64,000 nt of DNA, from the NCBI GenBank assembly GCA_023014485.1, contig JAJOZX010003306.1, positions 204,001 through 268,000 of the forward strand, read 5' to 3'. Source of the stretch: Bathynomus jamesi (lineage: Eukaryota > Arthropoda > Malacostraca > Isopoda > Cirolanidae). This document shows, piece after piece, positions 10,332 to 20,448 of this stretch (positions are counted from its first letter, which is position 1; every line of letters begins with the position of its first letter). The notes beneath the pieces are model-generated. The model was given only the letters and a program-made list of their open reading frames with translations. It did not search any database and was not told the origin of the DNA. The position numbers and the translations under genes are program-made.

Positions 10332-11581
10332 AGAATTTTTAGTTTGTTTCTGTTTGTTTTGGTTTGGTTTGGGTGTTTGTTCATAATGTTTGTAAGTTTT
10401 TTCAATGTCTGTGTGTGTATTACATATGGGGGTAACATGGTCAAAACTATTGCAAAACTTACAATTGTATTCAAGTTTAATTTGCAGTCTAACTTATGGT
10501 GCCCTGATCCAGTGCACTTTTTGCATAATTTTAGTTGTTCACAACGTTTTGACCTTGCTGTAAAGTTTGTGTATTTGGGACAATTTGTAGAACTATGTTC
10601 ACTGCTAAAACAGAATTTGCATGGTATGGGGTTATACTCAAAAGTGGTTACATTAAAGTTTTGTAGAATAGGGGTCGTTGGGTCTTTTTCTGTCACTTTA
10701 TTTTCTGCAAATTGAGTTTTGCGGTGGTGTTTGAATGTAACTGGTAAGTGTTGAAATATTTTGTTAGGTTTTTTGTTTTCTGCATTGTTGTTTTTTCTTG
10801 TGCTGTGTTAAATTTTGGGAGTGTGTAACTTGATTTGTAAAGTGCAAGTGCAGTTGGGAAATCTTCTCTTAGCTTATTAAGGCTAGGATATATGTCAGTT
10901 GTTCTCTGATGAAATATCTCTGACTTTAGAAGGGAGTTTTTAAAAAACAACAGCTTGAATGATCCAAACTCTTTCTGTAATGTTTAAATTATTGTTTTTA
11001 AGTTGTCCCATGAGACATTCAAACTCACAGTAAAAGTCAAAGAGGTCACCATAGTTGTTTTTTGGGGTTCGCATGTTCATTACTTTAAGAGCCAAATCAT
11101 GTATAATTTCATCCTTATTCATGTAATTTCTGTTAAGTAATTCTATTGCCACAGAATAAGAAGTACCTATGGCTGGCAGTGATTCCACTAATCTTAAGGC
11201 AGGGCCTTTCAGATACTTCACTAAATAACTAAATTTATCAACATCTGTAATGTAGTTTTTATTACCTATAAGGCTATGAAATTTTTCAATAAAAAATTGA
11301 AATTTGGCTCTATCACCCTCAAAAGTGGGTACTTCAAGTGTAGGCAATTTTGATCTCAGTTCATTGCCCTCAGCCACGTTGGGAGAGCTAAGTGAAGCAT
11401 TTCGGATAGCTTCTAAGAAGCTTTCATTTGTGTCTTGTTTTTTGTACTCATCAAGTTGGTTTTGAATTTCAGAAATATAGGAATTAACTTTTGTAATGTA
11501 ATTTTCATTGAAAAGTAGGAGAGTAGAATACTCATCATCTGTTACTTTAATTGTGTCATCAATTTCTGTAATTATGTCCAT
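10328..11581 (-). pseudogene. BEL/Pao gag: DUF1759-like domain and zinc knuckles
   Basis: The first frame (10940-11581, 213 codons) starts at an ATG and has LPTLEVPTFEGDRAKFQFF and KFSYLVKYLKGPALRLVESL, which match the DUF1759 gag domain of BEL/Pao. After a frameshift, 10693-10950 continues it. The 10328-10696 frame has two CCHC zinc knuckles: CKFCFSSEHSSTNC and CKKCTGSGHHKLDC, both spaced C-x2-C-x4-H-x4-C. Gag packages the RNA. Three frames joined by two shifts mean the gene is not translatable as one protein without slippage. Programmed frameshifting is possible but nothing in the sequence argues for it. Confidence 0.82.
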
Positions 11582-12175
11582 CTAGTGTGAAAATTTCTTG
11601 TTTGTAACGAGTAATAGAATTTAATGTTGTTTCAAGATCATATCGTGTAGGTTCTTTCTGTTTGTAATCATTTTACAGTTTGGTGATGACACCTTTACGT
11701 GCTGATTTTTTTCTCATTAATTTTTTGTAGTTTTGAGATGGTGCCATAGCTCCAAGGTCTGTGGTTTTGTTTTCTTGGTCTGGGTTTTTTACCCTTTTGT
11801 CCAAGTCTTCCATAATTTTTGTTAGTGTTAAAGTTCTGAGTTTAATTTTATGATGTTGAGCGACTTAAATTACTGAATAAGTTTTTTATATAACCTGCGC
11901 CACAGGTTGAATAAAAATTTACAATGTTTTTAGTTAGGATAGGCCTTGAGTGTAAAGAGTAAGGCGTACTTTGAGAGGTAGACCTATTATGTAAGGTAAA
12001 GTAAGGTGGGCCTACTAAATAGGCTTATGTTGTGGGCCTACTAAAAAGGCTTAGGTTGCAATTTGGCCTATTTTTTATAGGACCTAAAATGAGTCAAGCC
12101 TGTTAAATGAACAAGGCTTTGTTTACGGTTAGTGTAAAGGTAAAGGGATCGGTTCCCCAGTTACACGGGCCACCA
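11582..12175 (-). other. BEL/Pao 5' leader and primer-binding region
   Basis: This lies between gag and the 5' LTR. On the minus strand the LTR end (CATA) is followed directly by TGGTGGCCCGTGTAACTGGG, a TGG-initiated stretch in the position of the tRNA primer-binding site. The matching tRNA was not identified. The plus strand near 11990-12080 has a short repeat built on AAATAGGCTTA and AAAAAGGCTTA. Confidence 0.55.
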
Positions 12176-12829
12176 TATGAAAAAACTATATAGGGCTATG
12201 GGTTGATTGCCTGATACCCTCATCCGTTGGAAATTTCCAGCAGATTACAGTGGAGATTTAACAGAAAAGCCCTATGTTTTTTTCGTTAGAGTTATGTATG
12301 TGTAGGTCTTCAAAGGACCTCTATGTTAATTGCCTCGGTATTTGTGCTGCCTAATGGTAAAAAAAGGAATTGCCTTACCTTATTATTTCGTTGAGCCTCG
12401 CTTCTGTTCGTAGGACGCGACGATGTTTCTCGATGTAGGGCCGCGGTACGATGGACTTACACAACGAGTTGCTTTGATGTAATTAATATAAGCAGTCACT
12501 ACACTTAAATACCTGAAGGAATAGGCCTATCCTTTTTATAGTTATTAGGTTTTATATTATAAAGATTTTCACGCGTCAGCAATGGAAAATGTTGAACACA
12601 AAATAATAAATTTGGTTTTCTTGTTGTCAAGCAGGTTCAATGCCTACATTTGGGGTTCTATGTGTGTATGTATGGCAATTATTTTCATTCTCAATAGGCT
12701 ATGTCGCCAATCCCGAGGCAATTTTGTAGATATTTAATTCAATTAATTAATAATTATAATTTATATTTAATTATGAAATAAAGGTACCACATACGATACC
12801 ATATTGTAAACATGTATAGTTTTTCCATA
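12176..12829 (-). repeat. 5' LTR of the BEL/Pao element
   Basis: This is a direct repeat of 2625-3435, beginning TATGAAAAAACTATATAGGG on the plus strand and ending TTTTTCCATA. It lacks the 165-base block found in the other LTR. The bases outside it at 12830-12834 are the AAGGG target duplication. Confidence 0.9.
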
Positions 12830-12834
12830 AAGGG

Positions 12835-13500
12835 GATCGTCACTAGAATGTCTCTTGCGGAACCCATACTGACGATCAGAAAGAAGATTGTGTGTAGACA
12901 GATGCTTAAGAATCTTCCTATTAAGTATACATTCATATATAGTACTTTAGAAAGGCAAGAAATCAAGGCAGTTGGATGATGGATGGAGGGTTGAGAATGG
13001 TAACCTTTCCTTGGAATGAGAGCTAATGAGAGTGAATTTCTTCTATCAGGAAGATGAATGATTTTGCCTAGGCAAAGTGTCAGCATAAAGGCATTGTTCT
13101 TGAGAACAAGAGAATGGACACCATCAGGACTGTACACCTTCTTCGAGTTGATCTCTGATAGGACAGAAAAATAAACATCTTTGGAAGAGATTCTAATTTC
13201 AGACATGATTAAGTCATAGGGAGGAGAAGATGGAGGAACAACAACGGAATCGTTCAAGAGTGAGTTAGAGGCTAAAGTTTGAGGGAAGAGCTCAGCTTTA
13301 TCACGAGAAGAATCGGCAACTGAGCCGTCAGAATGTAAAAGAGGAGGGAAAGAAGAACTAAAGTTGTTGGAGAGTTTTTGCCTTGGTGTCAGGAAGAGCG
13401 AGAAGTATTACAATTGGATAGGTTTTCACATTTTTGTTTGAGGAAGGAATTTTGTTACAAGCTAACAAAGATCCTAACCTCCACTCTAGGTTAGCTGAAG
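12835..13500 (-). pseudogene. Non-LTR retrotransposon RT, N-terminal segment
   Basis: The minus-strand frame from 13257 contains INSKKVYSPDGVHSLVLKN and HHPTALISCLSKVLY. After a frameshift comes LSTHNLLSDRQYGFRK, then the BEL insertion. These match motifs ahead of the catalytic palm in Jockey/I-type LINEs (family: GPDGVPPVVLKN, NYRPIALISCLSK, RQYGFRKG). Upstream residues with AELFPQTLASNS continue to about 13310. Across the BEL element the frame joins AYLTCCWSSSFQNFSE at 2570-2619, showing both pieces were one gene. Confidence 0.82.
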
Positions 13501-13888
13501 ACAAAAGTAGGAAGTGAAAGAGAAAATACAAATAAAATAAAGAATACTGAAAACTTGCTTACAATTATAAAAGTGAAAAGTTTTCACACACGAAAAGCAA
13601 TAGTAGAAAAGTAAAGAGGAGGCAAGACTGCCCATACTTCGCCAGACACTGCAAACAGAAAATTGTAAAAGAAGATTTATATGAAGGTAAGGAAAAGTAT
13701 AATGGGAAGAATAGATTCATACTTCATTCTACCTTGAGTACAATTTCACTTCTCTTATGTAATAAATAAACTAAATCACATTAATTTTGCCTAAAAAGCT
13801 TCCATGATTCCAACGGGATATTCAGAATACTGTGTACGTACGATTGTCATATATAGGAAGAAATTGTAGACACGAATCGACCAGGAAT
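13501..13888. other. No recognised feature
   Basis: The stretch probably includes the 5' part of the surrounding LINE (right of its last recognisable residues) and flanking DNA. No open frame or repeat edge is clear. Confidence 0.4.
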
Positions 13889-14110
13889 AGGGCCGGATCC
13901 AGACCTCAAATTTAACCGATGCAATTTTTCAGGTTAACCATTTCAGTACATATCTTTAGAGAAATATAAAATGCATATTTTTCATGAAATAATACAAATA
14001 TATTGTATATAACTTTATATTTTTTTTATTTACACAGTATTTATACAATATATTTACTTATTTAACTTTTTATTGCTGGCATTTGCTCTTCAACTTTTTG
14101 CTTACATTTT

Positions 14111-14175
<65 letters not shown>

Positions 14176-14382
14176 GAATGTGATAGTAAGATGAAAGTAG
14201 GAAGCAACAAACAACAAAAGAAACGCCAAGACACACAGAAAAACATTAAACGTAGTGTATATAGCAAGATAATTACATGAGATCAGATTACCGACTGGTC
14301 AGTTATTTGACCGATGTATATGATGCACAAATTATTTTGAATGATGCAAGTGCATCGGTTGCATCGGTCTGGATCCGGCCCT
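13889..14382. mobile_element. hAT-like MITE containing a (TA)n array
   Basis: The ends are inverted: AGGGCCGGATCCAGACC on the left and GGTCTGGATCCGGCCCT on the right. Both continue inward with ACCGATGCA/TGCATCGGT. Flanking 8-mers CCAGGAAT and GCAGGGAA are similar but not identical, compatible with an old 8-bp duplication. A (TA)n run occupies 14117-14172. No protein is encoded. Confidence 0.78.
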
Positions 14383-14763
14383 GCAGGGAAGTACTCTACT
14401 CCATGGGGGACGTTAGGCAGAAGACAAGGAATGCTGGAACTCCCGTTTCTCTTGTCACTCTCCTCTTTAGCTGATATTTTACCGCGTCTTATGTACCCTG
14501 TGAACACTCCAGTATGCTCACAAACACACACTCCTCCCTTTGTTCGTCACTTCACATACATGCATTTTTCATACTACACAATCTTTTCAAAATTAAAAAA
14601 AAATTGGCATCGTGAGCATGAGAGACGTGAGTTCGCTTCTCTCTTTCTTACACAGTATTTTGCGGGCACTCGCCCTTGACCCTCCTTCCCAAATGAAAAA
14701 AATATGAAGTATCTAAATTGTACAGAAAAATATTGAAAAATATTGTAAATTGTGTCACTGTTA

Positions 14764-14808
14764 TGCTGTTTTATCCTGATATCTAAAGATTTTCCCGTTT
14801 GACCTATA
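14764..14808 (-). repeat. PLE endonuclease fragment, left arm of inverted pair
   Basis: The minus strand reads IGQTGKSLDIRIKQH, the GIY-YIG endonuclease motif of Penelope-like elements. An inverted copy of the same DNA lies at 15671-15715; the pair was adjacent before a mariner-like element inserted between them. Confidence 0.7.
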
Positions 14809-15603
14809 CAGGGTGATTCATAAATGTGTTTCATAAATCGCAGGGTGTATTCTTGAGGCAAAAATAAAGACCATAAAGACCATATAAACATAGATCGAGA
14901 AACCCGTACGTTTCGAGGTATAGCACGCGACAGAAAAATGGAACTCCTGAAGATTTTTTATCGGCCCGTATCTGCTACTGCACCGACTGACTGGAGATTC
15001 GTATAGGCGTTTCCTTGAACAGACTTTGCCAGTGCTACTTGAAGATGTGCCTACCAGAACTCGACGACTAATGTGGTTCATGCATGATGGTGCACCAGCT
15101 CATTTCGCCCGTTTAACGAGGTAATATCTCGATGCTGTGTTTCCTGACAGTTGGATAGGGCGCGGTGGTTCTATTATGTGGCCACCTCGGTCACCAGATT
15201 TAAATCCTCTTGTTTACTTGTGAGGGGGTCATTTAAAAGGCCTCGTTTATGTTACAGAAGTCCGACCACGTGATGAATTGTGGCAACGAGTTCGAGACAA
15301 TTGCGAAACAATCTGCAATACTCCAGGAATTTTTGAGTGTGTCAGACAATCACTGATGCAACTTGCTGAGGCATGCATTCAAGAAGTAGGAAAGAATTTC
15401 GAACATTTACTTTAATGAAGCAAATATATATCACACTGTGTATTTGGATAAAATGTAAAAAATCTTTCGGAGTTTAATTTTTTGCGCGTGTTATAGCTCG
15501 AAACCTACGGGTTTCTCGATCTATGTTTATATGGTCTTCTTTCTTTATTTTTGTCTCAAGAATACACCCTGCGATTTATGAAACACATTTATGAATCACC
15601 CTG
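14809..15603 (+). mobile_element. Mariner-like element, internally deleted (TA TSD)
   Basis: The inverted ends CAGGGTGATTCATAAATGTG (left) and its mirror at 15584-15603 are flanked by TA at 14807-14808 and 15604-15605. The shared block extends at least 75 bases inward. Between them lies the C-terminal half of a transposase with two or three stops: MWFMHDGAPAHFARL, then PDSWIGRGG and MWPPRSPDLNPL, up to a stop near 15414. I count 36 residues between the second and third catalytic Asp, the same spacing as the elements at 21779 and 25831. The N-terminal half with the first Asp is missing. Confidence 0.9.
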
Positions 15604-15957
15604 TATAAACTAAGCTACATTGTGCATATCCGATCGAATGCACACAACCATCACTATCCGGGCTATTCTATATAGGTCAAACGGGAAAAACATTAGATAC
15701 GAGCGTAAAACAGCAAAAATTTGCGTGTAGAGCAGAAAATAAATCTAATGCATTGTTTAACCATATGTATAGATGTAATCATAGTATTAAGTGGGAGAGT
15801 TCTAAAGTTTTCATTAAAAAAAACAGATACAATTGAGAGGAATATTCTAGACTGTGCATTCATCCATTTTAAAAATAATTTCAATAACAGTTCGGGAATG
15901 TATAAAATTGACAATATCTTTTTAAAATATCTTTTCCCTTCTATCAGTGTTTGTTAA
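15604..15957 (+). pseudogene. Penelope-like element endonuclease C-terminus
   Basis: The plus-strand translation reads LFYIGQTGKTLDTSVKQQ, then NALFNHMYRCNHSIKWESSK and, after a one-base shift, ERNILDCAFIHFKNNFN ending in a stop. This is the GIY-YIG endonuclease end of a Penelope-like element (family: YIGQTGK, LFNH, HxIDW, ESALI). The reverse transcriptase portion is missing. It is followed by the 3' untranslated region with a hammerhead-like motif (16034-16079). Confidence 0.78.
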
Positions 15958-16033
15958 CCTTGTGCTAATTTCCTTTCACTTTTTCGCTTTCATGTACATA
16001 GCGTATAGTTTGGTCAGCTTCCCTTTTCCCCTC

Positions 16034-16079
16034 ATTCCCTGACGAGGTGTACTGTTATATACACGAAATGCCTTGGAAT
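16034..16079 (+). ncRNA. Hammerhead-ribozyme-like motif in PLE 3' region
   Basis: The order of parts fits a minimal type I hammerhead: stem I strand ATTCC, core CTGACGA, stem II GTGTA...TACAC, core GAAA, a loop TGCC giving a one-pair stem III, T, the predicted cleavage base T, then GGAAT closing stem I. Hammerheads with very short stem III are known from Penelope-like elements. One extra G between CTGACGA and stem II departs from the consensus. A relative at 54210-54255 keeps stem I and stem II but has a damaged GAAA. Confidence 0.6.
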
Positions 16080-16117
16080 AATTTTTTATTTTTCCTTGTG
16101 AGTTTTACATCATTTAT

Positions 16118-16123
<6 letters not shown>

Positions 16124-16200
<77 letters not shown>
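16124..16200. repeat. (TA)n(TG)n microsatellite
   Basis: About 46 bases of TA are followed by about 28 bases of TG. The repeat lies directly at the 3' end of the PLE fragment and just before the second CACTGG-family copy. Confidence 0.95.
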
Positions 16201-16204
<4 letters not shown>

Positions 16205-16228
16205 CTATACCGTTCTTCAGACTGATTA

Positions 16229-17823
16229 CACTGTTCAACAAAGATTTCTCCCTTTGATAAGTGTGGGTGATTCTTAAGTTCTTTTTTACGCTGATTACTA
16301 AAATGAAAATAAATGTTTCTTATCACCCACAGTTTTTGCTGGATTTGCAATTTAAAATCCTTTTAGATCGAGATAGCATTCCTTAATTTGCATCATAATA
16401 CGAGATTTATTGTTCGTCATTTATTTTGTATAAACTCTTTATATTATGCATATTATTATTTATACTTACATGTTTATATATAATATGCATAATTGCTACT
16501 TCTGTTTAACGAAGAATAGTGGACATTTCTCAAAATCTAAACATGCGATTCAATATCCTAATTTGCTCTCAGCCATGAGACCTCTTTCACATTGTGACGA
16601 TTTGTCCATACCAAAACCACCAAAGACATGGACTTTGGATGATGATGAACCTGATGATGAATCTCTTAATGAACCTTTGGGCAGACAACATGACATGGAT
16701 ACACAATTTCAACCACTTTCATCGGATGAACCTTATTTAATTTCCAGGTCAGAATTAAATGATCTTGTCAGAGAGTTGAATCTATCTAAAAATCAGGCTG
16801 AGTTCTTAGGCTCTAGATTAAAAGGTTGGAATCTTTACAAAAGACTAAAAATATCATCATTTCGTAAGCGTCAGAAACACCACATCGTTTTTCTCTTTGG
16901 AAGGTGATTTAGTGTATTGTATTTAAGTGAACATTCTCACTTGATCGAGAGCAAAATTCTAAGGAATGGAGGCTCTTTGTCGATTCATTAAAGTTGCACA
17001 TAACGTTCATATGAAGGAATCATATGAAAATATGCAGTTACTTTTTAAACATATTGACTATGATAAACACTCCTGGCATATCTGTGGTGATCTGAAAGTT
17101 ATTGCACGTCTCCTCGGCTTACAGTTAGGATACACAAAGTTCTCTTGTTTCGTCTGCGAGTGGGACAGCTGAGCTAAGGGGAGTCATTATACAAAGAAAG
17201 AGTGGTCACTTCGAAAATTTGGTTCCAGGACAGAAAATGTTGACCATCAACCCCAAGTAGATCCAGCAAAAGTTTTCTTACCACCCCTCCATATCAAACT
17301 TGGTTTGATGAAAAATTTTGTTAAAGCCACGAATAAAGACGGACCTGGATTTCTATATCTAAATCAGAAGTTGCCTAGAATAAGCGAAGTGAAAATCAAA
17401 GACGACATATTAGTGGGCCCACAGATCAGAGAAGTGATGAAAGACACTGCTTTTGACGCGTCTTTGAATGAGGTTGAAAGAACAGAATGGAAAGCGTTTA
17501 AAGAAGTGACTACGAATTTTCTTGGCAGCGTCAAATTAGAAAATTATGTTTCCCTGGTGGAGCACATGCTTAGTGCTTACCAAGCCATAGGGTGTAACAT
17601 GTCTTTGAAAATACATTTCCTGCACTCACACCTGGACTACTTTTGTACGATTAAATATACCAAAAAAGTAAGAAAATCTGTTAATTTTCACTTGTATTTC
17701 CTTCAAAATTCCTGGGTGATAGAAACATTCTACTTTGAAATTCGTAATCAGCGTAAAAGAATTCATTGGAATCACATAAAGTCATTCGAAGGAGGAAACA
17801 AAATTTCTATTTTGTTGTTCATG
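16229..17823 (+). mobile_element. CACTGG-family DNA transposon, copy 2 (TTA TSD)
   Basis: The left end CACTGTTCAACAAAG follows TTA (16226-16228). The reverse complement of the right end reads CATGAACAACAAAATAG and is followed on the plus strand by TTA (17824-17826). Inside, both ends carry GTGATTC, TTTTACGCTGATTAC and TCTTATCACCCA-type blocks in inverted order, as in copy 1. The internal coding region is shortened and broken. Confidence 0.78.
16446..17640 (+). pseudogene. CACTGG-family transposase-like protein, copy 2 remnant
   Basis: Three plus-strand frames line up with the protein at 6000-7675. The first has LNDLVRELNLSKNQAEFLGS (copy 1: LNDLVRDLNLPKDSAELLGS). The second has ICGDLKVIARLLGLQLGYT and FVCEWDS. 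The third has PPLHIKLGLMKNFVKATNKD, GPQIREVMKD and GCNMSLKIHFLHSHLDYF. The N-terminal zinc domain and the C-terminal SEEQGERFHQD region are gone, and stops separate the frames. The region upstream of GDLK, including the first Asp, is also lost. Confidence 0.8.
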
Positions 17824-18375
17824 TTATTAATTCTTGCTGGAAGCTTCATGTTTACTCAATAAAGACTATATGAACTTTTTCCATGAACCATAAAAGAAAA
17901 TAGTTATCTACACAAAGGTTTATGTATACTTTACAATGTAGATGTAGGACTAAAAATATTTCTGAATAGGAAAACATCAAATCTGAAATAATATGTTTAT
18001 AAACTGAGTCATGGAAAATATGAAGAAGTGGGGTTTGGCATTATAATGATGGGATATGAAGGGACAGTCATTTCAAAGGAGAAAACTGTGACGTGATTTT
18101 GTTCATAATAATTTAAGAGAACTGGCAAGAAATATAAAAGACATAAAATAAACTGTAAAATATATTGAAAAATAGGGACCCTTCGTCTCACTTGATGCGT
18201 CATTGTAATGCAAAAGCATGGTTTTATATTATTTACATGCATAAAAAATCATTTAATGAAATAACTTTAGAACACAACTGATATGGTAATATTTCTGGTG
18301 ATGATTCTGCAAATGTATGACTGTTAGATACGATATGTTATTATATCACCTTTCCCTACATTTCTTGTAGGGAAA
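17824..18375. other. No recognised feature
   Basis: AT-rich sequence without a recognisable gene or repeat. A pyrimidine-rich stretch ending TTCTTGTAG at about 18364-18372 could act as a splice acceptor for the short frame that follows. Confidence 0.4.
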
Positions 18376-18561
18376 GTGGACATTGTGTATTTATACAGGG
18401 AAGGAAAAATTATTTTACCTGATGGCACATTTGTTGATGAAGCTGATGATTTCAAAGCATCTATTTCGTTTTCTGTTGAGACACGAAAAACCTTAATGTT
18501 AAAGATTGTATTTGAAAGGCTTCACCTTCTACTAACATCACTGAAATATACCACGTTTTAA
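18376..18561 (+). CDS. Short hypothetical frame, possible terminal exon
   Basis: A 61-codon frame contains YREGKIILPDGTFVDEADDF. It follows a pyrimidine tract and TTCTTGTAG, compatible with a 3' splice site, and ends at a TAA. I do not recognise the protein and there is no second line of evidence, so it could be chance. No clear splice donor follows, which would make it a last exon if real. Confidence 0.2.
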   Translation: MDIVYLYREGKIILPDGTFVDEADDFKASISFSVETRKTLMLKIVFERLHLLLTSLKYTTF

Positions 18562-18640
18562 ATCATTTCACGTAAAATCAATTACTCTCATTATTATACA
18601 GTAGGTTATGATGACTTTAAATATTAAAAGGAATACTTAC

Positions 18641-18808
18641 CCATTTCAATCACTCTTGAACTTAAAGAACAAATAAGGTTGTCTGTCTTTGGCTCGAATC
18701 TTTGTTCTTTTGAGATTTTATTTTGAGATGCGGTCAAAAGCAAATCTAGTTTAGAATGCGCATCTGTCATCTTGTTAGACACAATTTCTAGCAACGATTT
18801 TGAATTAA
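18641..18808 (-). CDS. Candidate host-gene internal exon
   Basis: On the minus strand an acceptor-like TTGTATTCCAG precedes a 168-base open stretch that ends in GAAATGG before GTAAGTATTC, a near-ideal splice donor. The translation includes LLEIVSNKMTDAHSKLDLLL and SKEQRFEPKTDNLICSLSS, a hydrophilic, helix-prone sequence with no match I recognise. The length is a multiple of three. It resembles none of the mobile elements in the window. It could be part of the same gene as 25136-25280, but the splice phases do not join directly, so at least one further exon would be needed. Confidence 0.35.
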
Positions 18809-18840
18809 CTGGAATACAACATCATATTTCATACAACACA

Positions 18841-19025
18841 AATGTAAAATAAATAAATATTTTGTGATTTAATGAAAAATTGGTTTCTTATTTATGTTTT
18901 TAATTCGAGAAACAGGGCTTCACAACCTTTATCATGTGTGACCCCAAAAATCATGTTCACACAATCACGACCCAAACACTGATCGAAGTTCGACAAACTC
19001 CACCAAAGTTAATATATATATATAT

Positions 19026-19113
<88 letters not shown>

Positions 19114-19141
19114 GGTGTATATATATGTATATATTAGGGTG

Positions 19142-19197
<56 letters not shown>
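18841..19197. repeat. AT-rich spacer and interrupted (TA)n array
   Basis: The first part has no feature. From about 19012 to 19197 it is an interrupted (TA)n array with two copies of TTAGGGTGTATATA. Confidence 0.8.
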
Positions 19198-19199
<2 letters not shown>

Positions 19200-19277
19200 G
19201 AAAATTATTCACGAAAGTAACACGTGAAAAATATTTATGATGAATAAAAACCACGAAGGGAAAAGAAACACAAAGTG

Positions 19278-19317
19278 GTGCTCAAGCGCTTTCGTCTAAT
19301 GACATCCTCAGGAACAC
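19278..19317 (-). ncRNA. Hammerhead-like motif, left PLE arm
   Basis: On the minus strand: GTGTTC (stem I), CTGAGGA, a GTC-ATTA-GAC hairpin (stem II), GAAA, loop GCGC, T, T, then GAGCAC closing stem I. The architecture is the same as the motif at 16034-16079, including one extra base before stem II. The identical motif occurs on the opposite strand at 23279-23318. Confidence 0.5.
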
Positions 19318-19869
19318 TGGAGTGAAAGAAGCGTTCAAGACAATATATAGCTTACAGAAATAAACATATATATATATATATATATATATAGTAAGTATAG
19401 AAAAAAAATTGTGGGAAGAGCAAACACATTTGTATGGAAAAATGACACTTATAGCACTTTGCCCGAAATTCAACATAAATTCAAATGGTAAACAGGTCAC
19501 AAAAGAATAAAGAAATAAAATAAATATAAATATAAATTGGAAAAATTACAAAATAATGCCTTAGTGATATATACGTCACAGCCGAAATAACCATAAAGAA
19601 ATAAACCAACAGATAAAAACCAAAAATTATAAAAATTATAAGTGGGTCTACAAATTCAAGCTCAAAAGGAAAATTTTACAATCAATTTAATAGATGATGC
19701 CAAAATTGATATATATGTGACAAAGAAATAAAGAAATAAACCAAAAAAAATAAAATGAAAAATAAATTGAGGCACAGAAATTTATACATAAAAAAAAAAA
19801 AAAAAAAATTACCAAAGGTTTTTTAGTTATTGTCTGAAATTACCAACGGTTTTTATAATTAATGTCTGA

Positions 19870-20448
19870 AAGATCCGTTGGTCACAAAAGAATAAAGAAA
19901 TAAAAATAAATATAAATTGGAAAAATTACAAATAATACAACTACACATGTACACTCGCATAACCAAATATATATACATATACATACATATATAAAAATAC
20001 ATATACATATATATACCTATACATATATATACCTACATACACATACATACATACATATACATATATATAAAATACGCATACCACAATAAATTGAAAAATA
20101 AAATTGCAAGAGAAACATACGGATTTATGATTTATAAGGAAAAAGAGACAAAAACAAATTTTTACCAAAGGTTTAGCAAAAGAATAAAGAAATAAAAATA
20201 AATATAAATTGGAAAAATTACAAATAATACAACTAAACATGTACATTCGTATAACCAAATATATATACATATACATACATATATAAATACATACATACAT
20301 ATATATACCTATACATATATATACATACATACACATACATACATACATATACATATATATAAGAAATACGCATACAACAATAAATTGAAAAATAAAATTG
20401 TAAGAAAAACATACAGATTTATAAAGCAAAAGAGACAAAAACAAATTT
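19870..20448. repeat. Direct repeat of about 300 bp, two copies, ATACAT-rich
   Basis: The block starting AGAATAAAGAAATAAAAATA, running through ATACAACTA and CATAACCAAATATATATAC and ending GACAAAAACAAATTTTTACC occurs twice in tandem (about 19875-20167 and 20180-20455). It forms the 3' untranslated part of the PLE; the coding end abuts the second copy. Confidence 0.82.

Larger units (their letters stand above)
2625..12829 (-). mobile_element. BEL/Pao LTR retrotransposon (minus strand), interrupted
   Basis: Two direct repeats of about 0.65-0.81 kb bracket a minus-strand coding region in BEL/Pao order: gag (DUF1759-like), zinc knuckles, aspartic protease, reverse transcriptase, RNase H and integrase. 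The LTR ends read TATG...CATA, and the 5-bp target duplication AAGGG lies at 2620-2624 and 12830-12834. Five bases is the usual size for LTR elements of this group. The insertion split a Jockey/I-type LINE. The element is itself interrupted at 5767-8234 by a DNA transposon. Several frameshifts and stops upstream of the integrase mean it is not autonomous, although the 3' part of pol remains open for 686 codons. Confidence 0.92.

Noticed and set aside
14083..14280. Open frames reading Tyr-Ile repeats through (TA)n runs here and at about 16047-16350, 28289-28493 and 45487-45726
   Set aside because: They are translations of TA, GA and TG microsatellites and have no coding character.
19941..20444. 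167-codon minus-strand frame in the ATAC-rich repeat
   Set aside because: It reads through the two tandem repeat copies as Tyr/Met/Cys-rich low-complexity sequence and is not a gene.
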